Source of the DNA: Lutjanus erythropterus
Lineage: Eukaryota > Chordata > Actinopteri > Lutjaniformes > Lutjanidae
Direction: 5' to 3'
Length of the DNA stretch: 64,000 nucleotides
Assembly: GCA_020091685.1 (NCBI GenBank)
Contig: CM034600.1
Location: 5,345,837-5,409,836, forward strand
The notes beneath the pieces were generated by a model. That model did no database searches, was not told where the DNA came from, and saw only the letters and a list, made by a program, of their open reading frames with translations. Within the stretch, counting starts at the first letter, position 1, and every line of letters begins with the position of its first letter. Of this stretch, positions 34,519-46,408 are shown one piece after another. Position numbers and translations under genes: made by a program.

Positions 34519-34939
34519 GGGACGACACGGTGACACAGTGGTTAGCACTGTCACCTCACAGCAAGGAGGTTCTGAGTTTGAATCCCCCATCTGGCTCGGG
34601 GGCTTGGGAGTTTGTGGCTGGGGCAGGGCCTTTCTGTGCGGAGTTTGCACGTTCTCCTCGTGTTTATGTGGGTTCTCTCCGGGTTCTCCAGCTTCCTCCC
34701 ACAGTCCAAAGACATGCAGCATAATAGGTTAATTGATAACTCTAAAACGCCTGTAGGTGTGAATGTGAGCAAGAGTGGTTGTTTGTCTCTGTATGTCAGA
34801 CCTGAGATGAACTGGTGTCTAGTCCAGGGTGTACCCCGCCTCTGGCCTAATGTCAGCTGGGATAGGCTCCAACCCCTGACCCACCCACCGCCCACGACCC
34901 GTCAGGGATAAGCGGTTACAGACAACGGATGGAATGAGG
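34519..34939 (+). mobile_element. tRNA-headed SINE-like element, near full length
   Basis: It begins GGGACGACACGGTGACACAG then TGGTTAGCACTGTCACCTCA (A-box-like), with GGTTCTGAGTTTGAATCCC as a B-box-like word. The body has GGAGTTTGCACGTTCTCC, TTCCTCCCACAGTCCAAAGA and ATGTCAGCTGGGATAGGCTC, ending in AGCGGTTACAGACAACGGAT then GGAATG. This is one of the most abundant teleost short repeats. A CAGTTG word occurs at both edges and may be a partial target duplication. Overlapping frames on both strands are artefacts of its composition. Confidence 0.85.
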
Positions 34940-35034
34940 GTTATACAGTTGCGGTTACAGTTACGGGAAACAAAACGTGTTCTGCTCTTTGTTAGTTTCT
35001 CTGCCTAACCCCCATCCTTTCACAGATGAACCTG

Positions 35035-35960
35035 ATTCTTGCTAATCATCAACAGTACCAAAAGCTTAAATGGGCATAAAACAAAGTTTATGTTGTTTTC
35101 TCAGACCAGTACTATAGACCTTAATGACCTTCATATCTCCACTCTGGATGAACTGATAATTGAGTAAATTCGAGAGTATAAATATCTCGGTATGTGGCTT
35201 GATGAAAAGCTGATGAAAAGTTTTTAAACATCATGTTGACACTCTTACTGTCAGTTACAGCAAAAGATTGGCTTCCTTTATAGAAATAAAACCAGCTTCC
35301 CCCTGCAGCTTTGCAGCAAAAGAATTATTGAATCAGTGTTTCTGTGAGTTTAAGATCTACACTTAAATCTTGAGATTCAGTTTATTACTCTGTTCTACGC
35401 TTTATTACTGGTGATGCTTACCGTATTCACCACTGCATTCTGTATGAGAAGGTTGGCTGGTCTTCTCTCTCAGAGAGACGAAACAGACATTGGTACCTGT
35501 CACTCAGCACTTACCAAACTCGGTCTCATGATTGTCTCACACTTCATGTACCCAAAGTCTGCTCAGTATTTGCTAAAACTGCTTTTGAGTTTCATGCAAA
35601 GGACACATTGAACAGACTGCAGAGTACTTTAAAAATTCAGTCAGTCTTGTTAGTTTCCACCAATATAAAAATATTATTTTAAACCTTCCCATGATCTTAA
35701 TCTTGTTGATTAAATACTTATGTTCATGTAACAATATTATGTGATCCTATGTGGTTTTATGCTTAAATTCCTTAACACACAGTTTATTTATTATGACCTC
35801 CTATTTAATTGATTGCAATTGTCCATAGATGAATTGCCCAGGAATGTTTTAAATTTGTTGCTATTATGTTTTGAAATGATGTACAATCAGATCTCTCTTG
35901 CAAATGAGACTCTGTCTCAGTGGGACATACCGGATTAAATATTAAAATTGAATTAAATAA
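35035..35960 (+). pseudogene. LINE reverse-transcriptase C-terminal part plus 3' end
   Basis: Translation of the plus strand gives, in order, TKFMLFSQTSTIDLNDLHIS (about 35085), YKYLGMWLDEKL (about 35178), KIGFLYRNKTSFPLQLCS (about 35262) and GDAYRIHHCILYEKVGW (from about 35410). These match the palm-end/thumb region and C-terminal domain of fish non-LTR reverse transcriptases, probably the L2/CR1 group. Several stops and frame changes interrupt it. A noncoding tail ends in AAATGAGACTCTGTCTCAGT then GGGACATACCGGATTAAAT near 35940. The copy is 5'-truncated; no catalytic YADD-type motif remains. Confidence 0.8.
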
Positions 35961-36023
35961 AAAAATGAAGGAGCACATAAGGAGGAGGGTGGAGTGGTGG
36001 AGGAAGTTGTGGCTGCAACTGAC

Positions 36024-36120
36024 GCAATGTCAGCTGGGGTAGGCTTCAGCCCTCCACCCTCCCTCTCGACCCGTCAGGATTAGCAGTTATGGACAGTGGA
36101 TGGAGGGATGGACGGATGGG
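36024..36120 (+). mobile_element. 3' fragment of the same SINE-like family
   Basis: AATGTCAGCTGGGGTAGGCT, then CGACCCGTCAGGATTAGCAG and TTATGGACAGTGGATGGAGG match the 3' quarter of the element at 34519-34939, ending in GGATGGACGGATGG. It follows the LINE 3' end by about 65 bases in the same orientation. Confidence 0.8.
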
Positions 36121-37557
36121 TTTCAATCTGTAATGGTCATGCCCTTGGTCTAATAACATCCTCGTTCTGGCGGTAAAAAGCTTCTGTGCTACTGTTGTAA
36201 ACACCAACACCAACAGTCCAAGCAGCACGGCTAAGGCTAACTAGCTAACGGCCACTACATTTGGCAGCAGTGAACATTACTGTCCATCAGGGAACTCTGT
36301 AAATCACAAAGAGTTGAGGTGGAGCAGCTGGAGGACATTTGGGGGAAAACAAGACAACAATTTCAAAAAATTTTATCCAGTTTAACCAAAATCAGCGACA
36401 TAGTTGGTGTGACATTTTTCCATAAAGTGTTACTTTCTGATCATATCCATCAACCCATGTTACATAGTGCAAAAACAGGCATTTAGGGTGCAGAGTGAAA
36501 ATAACAGAAGCACCATTCACCCTATTACAAGTCAGTGTAGCATCAAAATGATTTTCAAGCTGTTATTATCAGGTAGAATAGTTAGATCATGTTGCTTTAA
36601 GTTGCTTGACTTCGTACAATTGTTCTACCTTGGCAGGTGTGAGCCAATAACACTTCTTCCTGCTGTTCAGCCATTTGTGGTTAATTTCATTTTTCTTTTT
36701 CAGCTGTACTTGTCTGTCTTCAGAACCAGCATTTCTTTGTGTAAGACAGAATATTTTGGTTCCAAAGTGCTAATCAGCGAGCTAAAACAGTGCAATCTAT
36801 TGTTAAAGCCGCGGTGCTGGATGGAGTGGGCTTATGTGCGATGGGCAGATGGACGCTTGGACAAGGCAGGTGGGGTGCTAGACGGACAGACTGGAGGGAG
36901 GGCCCCGCGCCGCGGCCCACAATGCCTTGTCACAGTCCCTCATGGGGATGCGATGCCACCTTTTCTCCTGCCCCACCATCCCCATGTTTCACCCACGTGT
37001 AAACAGACTCGCACACATACAAACACACCAAGCTCATGGTTTTGGGTGGGAAATGAGAAAAGGCAATCGCAGCCATCTGTTGTGTAGACTTAAGGATTTC
37101 CCTGCTGAAGCACAGCAAGTTTCAAGCAGGGAGAGGTTGGAAGAGAAAGAAACTTCTCTTTTTTCCCCACCCCCGTTTTCCTTTTTTTTTTCTTTCTGTT
37201 AGGATGAGTAGTGTGCCAGGGTTAAGGTTTACATTCCCAGTGGGACCACCTGTGCTAAAAATGCCAGAATTTCTAACACCGAGTCGAGACTCCGTGGCAG
37301 CTTTAGTACAAGCTACCAGCACAATGGTATAAAAAGAGGAATGCAGTCACGCAAAAGCAGTGCTGACAATAATTCTGGGTTTAGTACTGATGCAAAAATA
37401 CAGCTTTTACAGTGAGAGGGCTCAGTGGTGCCTGGTGCGCAGCTCCCGGTGTGATGAATATTGAGGAACAGGCACTCTGCCTTGGTGAGGCTGTCATATT
37501 ACCTCTGAATGTCATGATATTAAAGTAGAGTACAGCAACAATATAGAATACAAGCTG

Positions 37558-37560
<3 letters not shown>
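36121..37560. other. No gene recognised
   Basis: A 206-codon plus-strand frame (36467-37087) is open but shows no domain, no signal peptide logic and a sharp composition change halfway; I judge it a chance frame. A GC-rich patch lies at 36810-36960. Confidence 0.5.

Positions 37561-37594
<34 letters not shown>
37561..37594. repeat. (GT)n microsatellite
   Basis: Seventeen GT units, followed by imperfect TG-rich sequence. Confidence 0.95.
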
Positions 37595-37597
<3 letters not shown>

Positions 37598-37710
37598 TGT
37601 GCGTGTGCTTGCGGAGAATTGGAAAAGGGCTGAGTTGGCGTTCCGCAAAAGTGTGTTCAGGGGACACAGACACATCAGAAGATACAAAAGAAGTAGTTCA
37701 AACAATTCAA

Positions 37711-37767
37711 AGTGTGTGTGTTTGTGTCCGTTTGTGTGTGTGTGTGTGTGTGTGTGCGTGTGTGTGT
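37711..37767. repeat. Interrupted (GT)n microsatellite
   Basis: GT-rich run broken by TTTGTGTCCG and a GC interruption; the main part is 37733-37767. Together with 37561-37594 it produces false Cys-Val and Thr-His frames. Confidence 0.93.
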
Positions 37768-40700
37768 TCATGCAAGACAGCAGCTCTTTAAAGTAGAGTG
37801 TTAAAAGTGGTAGGGCTGCAGGCAAGGCCATCCATCAGAACAAGGCACAGGCAGGTAACTCCCACAACACTCTTTTCTTTCTCTATTTCCTCTGACTCTA
37901 CTCTTACTTTTCTCTCTCAGAACACTGTTATTATACACTATTATCACTCTGTTGTACTTAACATCCAAATATCTGGATGTGACTTGGCAGTGACAAGGGA
38001 AACAGATGAGAAGAGAAATGGTCAGATAATGAGAAATTAAAGCCTGTAAAGGGAATTCTTCTAAAGCCATCATACAGCACATGTTAGAAAATAGTTGCCT
38101 AAAACGTGAAAAGACTAAGAAGTATGTAGCACTCCAGTGTGGTGTTAGGCTGTTAAACTTTTGTTCATAATTTCTGTGCTCAGGATGTTTTAGGCGGTCC
38201 TGAAACATGGCACGGTGACGTGCCAGAGTCATGATCCCCCGACGAACCAACCCCGCCTCTAACCGTCAGTTACAAATGTACCTTCAGCGTCTCTCAGTCA
38301 AAAAATTAAGAACGGTAAAACGTGGAAGAAAAAAACTAAAACAAATCTGCATTTTGGGATCAATCTTTTTAATGCCAGAATTGATCTACAAAAACAAGAC
38401 GTAGTATCGAAAAGTATCAATATTTTGGGATTGATCCACCCACAACCCGATACAGTTGAAAAAAAAACAAAAAAAAACATCCTCTCACCGTCCTCTGTCT
38501 CCGGTGGCTCAAACAAGTCTGGACATGTCCAAAAAGCTGCTAGACTGAGTGTATATGTTTCAGGTCATAGTGGTGTTTGACACTGAGACAGAGTGGACAC
38601 GTGGATCGAATGACTGTGTGTAATGCGAGTGTGCGTGAATGTCGTCCTGAACATTTGACCTGACAGCTCCATAGAGAATTATCACCCAGCTCTGCACTTC
38701 CCTTAAGCCTTTAAGCATATTTTAGCTAACTGTTTTGGTTTTTCTTCAGTCCAGCTAGAGCAGCTAAAGAGACAGATATTTCCCGCAGGAGGTGGTGGAG
38801 ACCAAAACAGTTAAAAAGTGGATATAGATATATTCTCTCTTATAAACAGACAAGGATACCCATGCAGGAAACCACTAAAAGTAGTTTTTAGAAGTTTAAA
38901 AACTTGTCCTCACATTTCCACAATCCTCACATTGATGAATATCTCTTTAGCCCAGCATCGCCTGACTGACTGTTGGAAGTCTCTCAGTTCATTTTCGATT
39001 TCAGAGGGGTGTTATCAACACATGTAAGCCAAAATGCCTCTGGATTGCCTCAGTTGGATAGACAACTAACCAGAGCAACAGGGCATATGACCTGGGTCCA
39101 TTTTCAAGCAGGCTACAAAATGTTGGATAACCTAAAGCTAAACAGTAGCTAACATGTGTGTTTAAAACATTTTAGGCAAGACATAGCAATGCAGTAACAG
39201 AATATTGATCCATATTTAATCAACATTGCCTAATTTTACAGTTTCCTGGGGTTTTGCTTGAAAACACAACACAATATCATGGACGCCTAGCTGCGATCTG
39301 TCTTGTATTACAGCTAAACAGTACACTGTAATTTGTGTCTGAAAAGAGCTGAGCATATCAATAACAGTAACACAATCTTGCTTCATATTTGATCAGTTTG
39401 CCTAGTTTGGCAGTTTGATCTGGGGTGTTTTGTTGCATTTTATTTTATAGCCATTTATACATTTACAGTGTGAACTGTCTTACCTTAAAACAAGCCTTTG
39501 GTCTGAGTAAAGTGCCATCTTATTAAAATCCATGGCTCTGACCAGATCACTACATACAAATACAAAATTCTGCTTTGCTTCTTGAGGTATTGCACATTCC
39601 TAACCCATTACTTTTGTGTTTCATGCATTTTGTGGCATAAAACTCTTCACTGTAGTTCATTTTATATCTCATGCCTGCATCTCACAACAGTAAATATGCA
39701 ACTCTCTGCTTGCAAACAGTATTTGCCATAATATTTATTACATATATTTTCCATTATAAGGTCATGTCAGCGCAGTATTTCTAGCTTTTCTGCTGCCCCG
39801 AAGTGGCAAAAAACTAAAAACAACAAATGCAGCTTCTATTATTTATTTGGTCTTCCATTAAAGACTGAAGGTTTACTGCATGTTTATTTCATGTCTGACA
39901 GTAGTGGTGACAGTGGTGGTGCTAAATGTCAGCAGCAGTTGCTGACACACAGCAGAGTTATTGGTAAGGCCAGTGTTTGCATCAAAACTAGCAGACTGAG
40001 AGGGCAGGACTAATAACATGTCATGGACATGAACATAGGCTGTCTAATTATTTCCAGACATCTAGATTTAGGTTTAAAAACACAGATTAGCAGGAGTCAT
40101 AAAATGCTAAAATGACTTGAATATCTTCACTACACTATGGACTTTAATTTCAGGCCAGTGTTCATTTTGCAGCAGAAGACTTCAGGCTGTGGAATATCAT
40201 TCATTATACATTTGATGCTTCTGTTTTATCAAACAGCATATATTAATTCAATTTAGTTATTTATTTTCATTCATTTTCAATTATTCCTTTTTGCTCTGTA
40301 TTTTGTTTTGAACTTTTTTCCTAGCTGTAGACCGATAACGCAGAATAGTAATGATATTAAATTCAGTTTTTTACTCTGAAATCCTAACAGAGTAACTGCT
40401 GCTCCTTGCTTTAAAGAGCATTTAACTGTAGATTGTGTGTTTTTTTTCTTTTAGCTTTAATCATATATGTCTACCGTCCGTATAAGTGGGCTAAAAAAAC
40501 CCATCTCAGTGTAATTTAGTGCTTGAAATTTTTGAAATTTTCCAAGCTAATTTGTGATCTCTCTGACACAACTCAGCAGATGCAGAGTTAGACTCACGTG
40601 TGATTAAAAAATGAGGAAAAATGTGTTGAAATTGAAAAAGAGGCAAATTATACAGTCCATCAAACCTTTATTTGTGGTGTGCTATTGCTTTCCAGGTAAG

Positions 40701-41562
40701 AAATTATATGTAATTTCACTTAGTCAAGAACCAGCTTTTTGTGCTAATTCACATTTCTTTTCCCACTGCAGAAAGGGAAGCTGTCACTATTCAAATGAAG
40801 ATTTTACTTTGTTTTTTTTTACAAAATATAACAAGTTGAAGATCAACACAGAGACTAGTCAAGTGTGGCCCCATAAATAACTAACTAAATAACTACATCT
40901 AATCCACTATTTCACTAAAAATCAAACATTAGAGGAAAAACTCCAAAATATGACCAGAAATCTTTTACAACAGAACTTTCTACAACTTATCTAATGACCC
41001 TTTGGAGGGTAGGATGTCCTTCAAGCCATAAAAAGTCCAACATCCAATCATCTAAATGTTAGGCATTAAAAATGTCAGAAATCTAATTTTGATGGGTCTT
41101 AAAATTTTATTAGATTTTGAAGGTAATGTTACTTCTACAAAGCTGCATTAACCTCAGTCTCATTTTTATTTTTATTTTTTGTTGTAAAATTGTGTAACGA
41201 TCATGCTATAACAACTACAAAACAAAACCAATATGAAACTAATAACCTTTATTGCAAACTGTGCAGCCCGTCACAAGTTATGGGAGCACACTCATGAATA
41301 AATATTATAATATATAACCCATTAATATTAATTAATTAATAAGAGAGCGATTAACATACTTTTTTTTGCTGGTATGGACATGAAATAGATCTCAAATTGA
41401 AATTATAATGGTTATAAAAAGTTCTTAAAAAAGTTATTGAATTTAACACATTGAAACCCACAGAAACCTATATAATTTTCAGAACAAGTACCTATAATAT
41501 ACATATGTAACATTTCTGCATTAAAATGTCTAAAAGCACTGGTCATATGTTATATATTTTGT
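37768..41562. other. No gene recognised
   Basis: Long AT-rich stretch. The part at 38360-38460 has GTATCGAAAAGTATCAATAT and GGGATTGATCCACCCACAAC words that suggest a decayed TIR miniature element. Otherwise it looks unique. Open frames at 37801-38250 (minus, 149 codons) and 40611-40880 (plus) have no domain. Confidence 0.45.
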
Positions 41563-41755
41563 TGAGTTATGTACTTAGATTATCCCAAATATTTCAGACA
41601 ATATTCAAACCCAGAGAAATATGCAGTTTATTCAAGGTAACGGTGTGTTTTTTGCTAACCGTTGCTAGCTAGCCGCTGCTTCCTGGAAAACCAGTTACGT
41701 TACATAGTGTCTAAGGAATTCGGCACGTGACTAAAAGTAATTTGAATAAAGTTAA
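41563..41755 (+). repeat. Dispersed repeat, copy A
   Basis: TTGTTGAGTTATGTACTTAG, TTATCCCAAAT, CAAACCCAGAGAAAT, GGTAACGG, and TGACTAAAAGTAATTTGAAT occur in the same order as in copy B at 49860-50030. Copy A includes a GCTAGCTAGCCGCTGCTTCC segment that copy B lacks. The family is not named; the words look like part of a teleost DNA transposon. Confidence 0.75.
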
Positions 41756-41859
41756 TGAATAAATTGTTGTTTTAATGTGACAGACTTCTAGCTACATAAT
41801 TTTCATATTGTGGATTTAAAGCTCATTTTAATTATAATACTTATATACTTATATAATAA

Positions 41860-41981
41860 TAATATACTTATATTTACTTAAGTAAGATTTTTAAAAAGTG
41901 ACATTACTTTTACTTGTAAAGAAGTACTTCATTGTATTGGTACTCTTAATTAAGTCAAAGATATGAGTTCTTCTTCTGCCA
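41860..41981. mobile_element. Terminal fragment of a TACTTAAGTAA-type hAT-like element
   Basis: TTTACTTAAGTAAGATTTTT, ATTACTTTTACTTGTAAAG, GTACTTCATTGTATTGGTAC, then GATATGAGTTCTTCTTCTGC ending CCAC. This is the right-hand end of an abundant teleost non-autonomous family with a CTTCTTCCACCACTG terminus. The left end was not found, although copy A at 41563-41755 may belong to the same insertion. Confidence 0.6.
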
Positions 41982-42807
41982 CTGTCAAGAACATGTGAAG
42001 CCATCCTTGTTTATCTTTGACAGCCACTGCAGTTTTAAGTTTATTGTCTGGCATCATAGAATTCTCTCGACCCATGAAGGAGCCTGTATTCCTTCAATTT
42101 CAAGTGAAACTATAAAACACACAAAAGTGGTATGTTGTGTTTTTTCCCCAGCGACACTCTTCAGACTGCTGAGCCGTCAGGATCTCAATTATTCCCCTAA
42201 TTCACAGCGCTAATTTCACATCCAACACCAGAAATGTTCTCCTGTATAATGGCGTCGTTTTAATGCAGCACCATAGATGTTCCATTGATTTTGCTCCAAG
42301 TGATTTTCCACCCTGTTTCTGGATCCTTGGCAGGAATTTTTCTTCCTCAAAGACAAGGTTGCCAGGGCAACAGCCCCAGGTTAAGATGACTTCAAAACTC
42401 TGGTTTGATTTCCTTGGTTTGATTCTACTTGCAAGGTGTGTGTGACAGTGTGTGTGCGTGTATGAATCTGATTTATTTTTCAGTCTTAGTCTGAGTTTGT
42501 GCGTGCCTGGGTGTGTATTCCTGACTTTTCATGTCTTTACTTCTATCTACATTTATCTGTATGGGCATAAGCTCACATTTTTTTTCTTATTTTTTTAATT
42601 TATGATGAATTTCTGGGTTCAAGGCAGTGCCTGTATATAATTAACGCATCACTACCAGCAGCCTTCATGGCAAATAAAGTCAATAGTTCCAGCACGCAAA
42701 TCTACAGCCTGGAGGAAGTTCTAATGCAGGAAAAGGAAGAACAGTATTAGCATGTGCAAATAAGCTGGTACAGCAGAGCCACTGGCAGAGTACACTCAAG
42801 TGTGTGT
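41982..42807. other. No gene recognised
   Basis: Unique-looking sequence with a mild TG-rich patch (42435-42525). No coding signal or repeat ends were recognised. Confidence 0.5.
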
Positions 42808-43993
42808 CACTCTTAGACATAGAGGTGCTAACAAGAACCATAAAGGGTTCTTGCGCTTGTTGAACTTGCTAGTTGAACCTTTTCTAAAGGTTTCACTTGG
42901 ACCCCTTTTGGAGTTCTACCTAAAAGCCAATATAAAGGGTCATACTTATATCCTTTCTATGGTGTAATGGTTCTACCTAGAACTCTCCCTGAGGGTTCTG
43001 CCAATCTTCTTTCCACTTTCTACCACCAAGCATCCACCCAGGGGATTCTACCAAGAAATGTACAGCAATCCAATTTTATCTAGAATACATGTGGAAGTTC
43101 TATCGTGAACCCTTTTATATCCCAAGGATTTTACCAAGAATCTACCTGGTAGGTTCTACTAAGACTCTTATACTGCAAGTATTTAATCTAGAACCAAGCA
43201 ACAGGTCTTTTGTATCCTAAGGGCTTCCCAAGAATCATTTTATATTTCAGGCATTTTATCTAGAACACAGCCAGAGGTTCCCCCCAAGAAGCCTTAAATA
43301 TTCCAAAGGGTTTTTCTAGAACCTACCTGAGAAACCTTTTATACTCCAAGCATTTTAACTAGAACCCACCTGGGGTGTTCTACCAAGAATCCTTTTTTTC
43401 TTTCAAACATTTTATCTGGAACCCACCAGGGGTTTTTATCAAGAACCCTTTTACATCCCAAGGATTTTATCTAGCACCTACCCAGACAGTTCTATCAAGA
43501 ACCATTTTATATTTAAAGCATTCTATCTAGAACCAAGAAGCCAGAGGTTTCTTCCAAGAATCCTTTTATATTTCAAAGTGTTTATCTAGAGCCCTCTGAG
43601 GCAGTTCTTCTGAGAACCCTTTTATATTCTATGCATTTTATCTAGAACCCAGCCAGGGGGATCTTCCAAGAATCCTTTTATATTCCAAAGGGATTCTCTA
43701 GAACCCACCCAGGGCGTTTTGCCAAGAACCCCTTTATATCGAAGCATTTTACTTAGAACCCAGCCAGAGGTCTCTACTGAGAACAACCAAGGACCCTTTT
43801 ATGTTTTGGGACAGATTTCAACAATTTTCTTTCAGAAAGGTTTCTTTGGATGAAAAGGGTTTTAAAGGAACCCTTAGTCTTACAAAGAACCGTTTGGGAC
43901 CCTTTTCTTCAGAAAAGGTTGGCAGAGGCTGATGATGTGGGTAGAACCTCAGCCTTCAAGAAGAACCCTTTTGGACCCTTGTTTCTCAGAGTG
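42808..43993. mobile_element. TIR element with internal minisatellite, copy A
   Basis: The left end CACTCTTAGACATAGAGGTG then CTAACAAGAACCATAAAGGG is an imperfect inverted repeat of the right end, whose reverse complement reads CACTCTGAGAAACAAGGGTC then CAAAAGGGTTCTTCTTGAAG. Almost the whole interior is tandem repeats listed separately. No transposase motif is present and no target duplication was identified. Copy B (61171-62139) has the same ends and array, including CAGAACCTCAGCC before the right end. I know of no superfamily assignment that I can defend. Confidence 0.8.
42890..43800. repeat. About 57-bp minisatellite inside copy A
   Basis: Around a dozen to fifteen units consist of TTTTATCTAGAACCCACC, a GGGGTTCTACCAAGAACCC-like part and CTTTTATATTCCAAGCA. 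The TCTAGAACC words start near 43187, 43259, 43315, 43366, 43426, 43483, 43524, 43585, 43641, 43697 and 43755, mostly 51-61 bases apart. Units are 75-90 percent alike by eye, with AGAACCnnT and its complement AnGGTTCT both present, so each unit also contains a short inverted repeat. Confidence 0.85.
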
Positions 43994-44734
43994 TTCATGT
44001 GCACTGATGGCAGTGTGTTTGTGTTTGTGTGAGTGAAACGAAGAGGAATAAGGAGAGAGAGACAAAGACAGTTACATGATGCTCGCCCCACACACACACA
44101 CACACACACAAACACACCCAGGAGTGAGACAATCATTTACATTGTACCCACCTCAATGTGAAATCATGCCGTTCAAAAAAAGTCCCACGAGTCTTACAAT
44201 GAGCCGAGCAGGAAAGGGACATCGGACATCAGTGGCAGAGAGGACAGGAGAAAATAATTGTTAGGACTCCTTTTCATTACAGCGTTTTCATACTAAAAAC
44301 CTATGATGTTTGTGATTACATGCTGTTGAATATGAATCTATCTGCTTGTGTGTGGATGTGTGATATGTGTCTGTTTTTAGGCGAGGTAATTAGAGTAATT
44401 ACGATCGACTGTATCCACAGCTCTCTGCCTCGCTCCGTTCCAGCAGCTGTAGCATGAGAGGCGAGTGAGATGGTGTTCTGCCTTTTTTTTTTTGCATCTT
44501 TTATAAGGTATCTCTTCACGGGTACAACAAGCCGCATCGCGCTGACCCTCGAGTAAGTCGAGGATGCCAGAGAGTCACATTGCCCTGGGCAGTTGAGAGG
44601 AAAAGAAGGAGAGCTGGGGAGAAAGAGGAGGCAGATAGAGACATAAAAGATCTCAACTTCAATGACAGTGTGTCTGTCACCATCACACACTGTGACTAAA
44701 GTCTATTTCAAGGAGGATTCAATTCTTATTACCA
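43994..44734. other. No gene recognised; (CA)n run
   Basis: A (CA)n run lies at 44089-44118. The stretch 44240-44470, containing GAGGTAATTAGAGTAATTAC, looks unique and could be conserved non-coding DNA. The 124-codon minus frame at 44316-44690 has no domain. Confidence 0.45.
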
Positions 44735-45000
44735 GGCTTGGATAGTAACCCATTACAGGGATTATGTAATGTCAATGCAAAGATTGCATTACAGTTACAG
44801 ATAAAAAGAAGCCATCAGATCACAGATACATTTGGTAAAAATGGGGATTATTAGTAGGATTTCAGTTTTAAAATAAAGAACGATATAAATGCAGTTTCCA
44901 ACATTTTTGTCTTTAAATCAACCAATCAATCAATAAATTGCACAACAAAGGGAGGAACAGCTGGACAAACTAATAAACTTACCATGAACATAAAACACTT

Positions 45001-45310
45001 AGAGCTGCAACGATTAAGCTTTTATTGATCGACTATTGAGTAAATCTGCATCTTTTTTGATAATCGATTAATCATTTTGAGTCATTTTTAATAAAAAAAT
45101 CTAAAATCTCTGATTTAAACTTCTTAAATGTGAATATTTTTTCTTTTCTTTACTCCTCTTTGACAGAAACTGACTCTTTTTGAGTTGAGACAAAACTGAG
45201 TTGAGTTGAGCTGAGTGGGAAACACACATCAGCATGTTTCACCATTTTCTGACATTTTATGAACCAAACTAACTAGTTGATTGATGGAGAAAATGGAAAA
45301 CAGATTAATC
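45001..45310 (+). mobile_element. Miniature element of the AGAGCTGCAACGATTA family, copy 1
   Basis: It starts TAGAGCTGCAACGATTAAGC and contains TGATAATCGATTAATCATTT, GAGTCATTTTTAATAAAAAA, TTCTTTACTCCTCTTTGACA and CATTTTCTGACATTTTATGA, then degenerate TTGATTGATGGAGAAAAT words. The order and wording match an abundant teleost TIR miniature element whose ends are rich in ATCGATTAATCG. The right end (about 45310) is worn. Confidence 0.75.
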
Positions 45311-45339
45311 AAAGATAATAATTACAGGAAAGATTTGAA

Positions 45340-45620
45340 AAATATTATTTAAGTGGCAAAAACTGTGACAGGATTAATTAATCAGTTATTTGCTCTGAGT
45401 CACTTTTAATTTAAAACAGTCAAAATTCTCTAATTTTTTCTCTAATTCTAATTTAAATGTGAATATTTTCTGGTTTCTTTACTCCTCTTTGACAGTAAAC
45501 TGAATATTTTTGAGTTCTGGACAAAACAAAACATTTGAGGACATCATCTTGAGCTTCAGCCAAACATTTTATGGACCAAACAACTAATCAATCAGCCAAA
45601 ATGTCTCTGGACAGAACTGA
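45340..45620 (+). mobile_element. Same family, copy 2 in tandem orientation
   Basis: ATTAATTAATCAGTTATTTG, TGAGTCACTTTTAATTTAAA, TTCTTTACTCCTCTTTGACA, GTAAACTGAATATTTTTGAG and ACATTTTATGGACCAAACAA repeat copy 1 in the same order and orientation about 300 bases downstream. Confidence 0.7.
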
Positions 45621-46400
45621 ACACTTGTACAACCAGTCAGAGCAGTGAATCATGTGATGTAGCAATGTTTGAACCTGCTTTCCAATCAGGGCACAGAATG
45701 GCAGCAGTTACAACCTTTCATGTATTACAGCTAAGCAGTGCATTAAAATGTGTTTCTGAAAACATGTTAAGAAAACAGGCAATCAGTCCCTCCAGGAAGT
45801 TGCAATCGCAACAATCAGCAACAATATGAATTCTGCATGACTTTGCAATTTTGTTTAATTACCACAACTTTTCTGCAAATTTGACCAATTAATTGTAGCC
45901 TCATGAGTTCCACCTATCGTAGCAGTTCACCGTGCAAGGTCATACATGTACATCTCAATCAACTGACTCACCATTTCATAATTTATGAAACTATTTTATC
46001 ATTTTGTGTTTGCTGTTTTGACTGCTCAGAGCTCCAAAAGATTTTGCGTGTTTGTGCAAAAACCCCAGGTGCACCTGAGCCTTCATGGCAAGGTTATGTA
46101 AAACATTCAGATGAGTGTGTGGTTTTATTCTCCTGGGTTGCCCTTGATGTGTAAAGGTTGTTTTGCATATTTCTCTTCCACACACAGTTTTATTTCAAAA
46201 ATGCAATGCAACCAGCATCACATTTTTTTAGTGTGCAGACAGTCTTATGAGCCATTGTGAAGACTCTGACATACCCTCCAGCTCAGAGGCTAACACACCT
46301 AACATTAGCCATGATGCTAGAGATAAGCACAAATGAGAGAATACATGAAATTTTCAATGCAATATATGTAGTAGTGGGTTCCTGTTTAATTTCCCAATCA
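45621..46400. other. No gene recognised
   Basis: Unique-looking AT-rich sequence. The 83-codon frame at 45903-46154 is covered by an opposing minus-strand frame and lacks domain support. Confidence 0.5.
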
Positions 46401-46408
46401 CCTAAGGC

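Noticed and set aside
36467-37087. 206-codon plus-strand open frame
   Set aside because: No recognisable domain, abrupt composition change midway, and shorter nested frames in other phases.
42890-43800. Regular repeats that could suggest a CRISPR array
   Set aside because: Units are contiguous and diverged with no unique spacers, and the context is a eukaryotic transposon.
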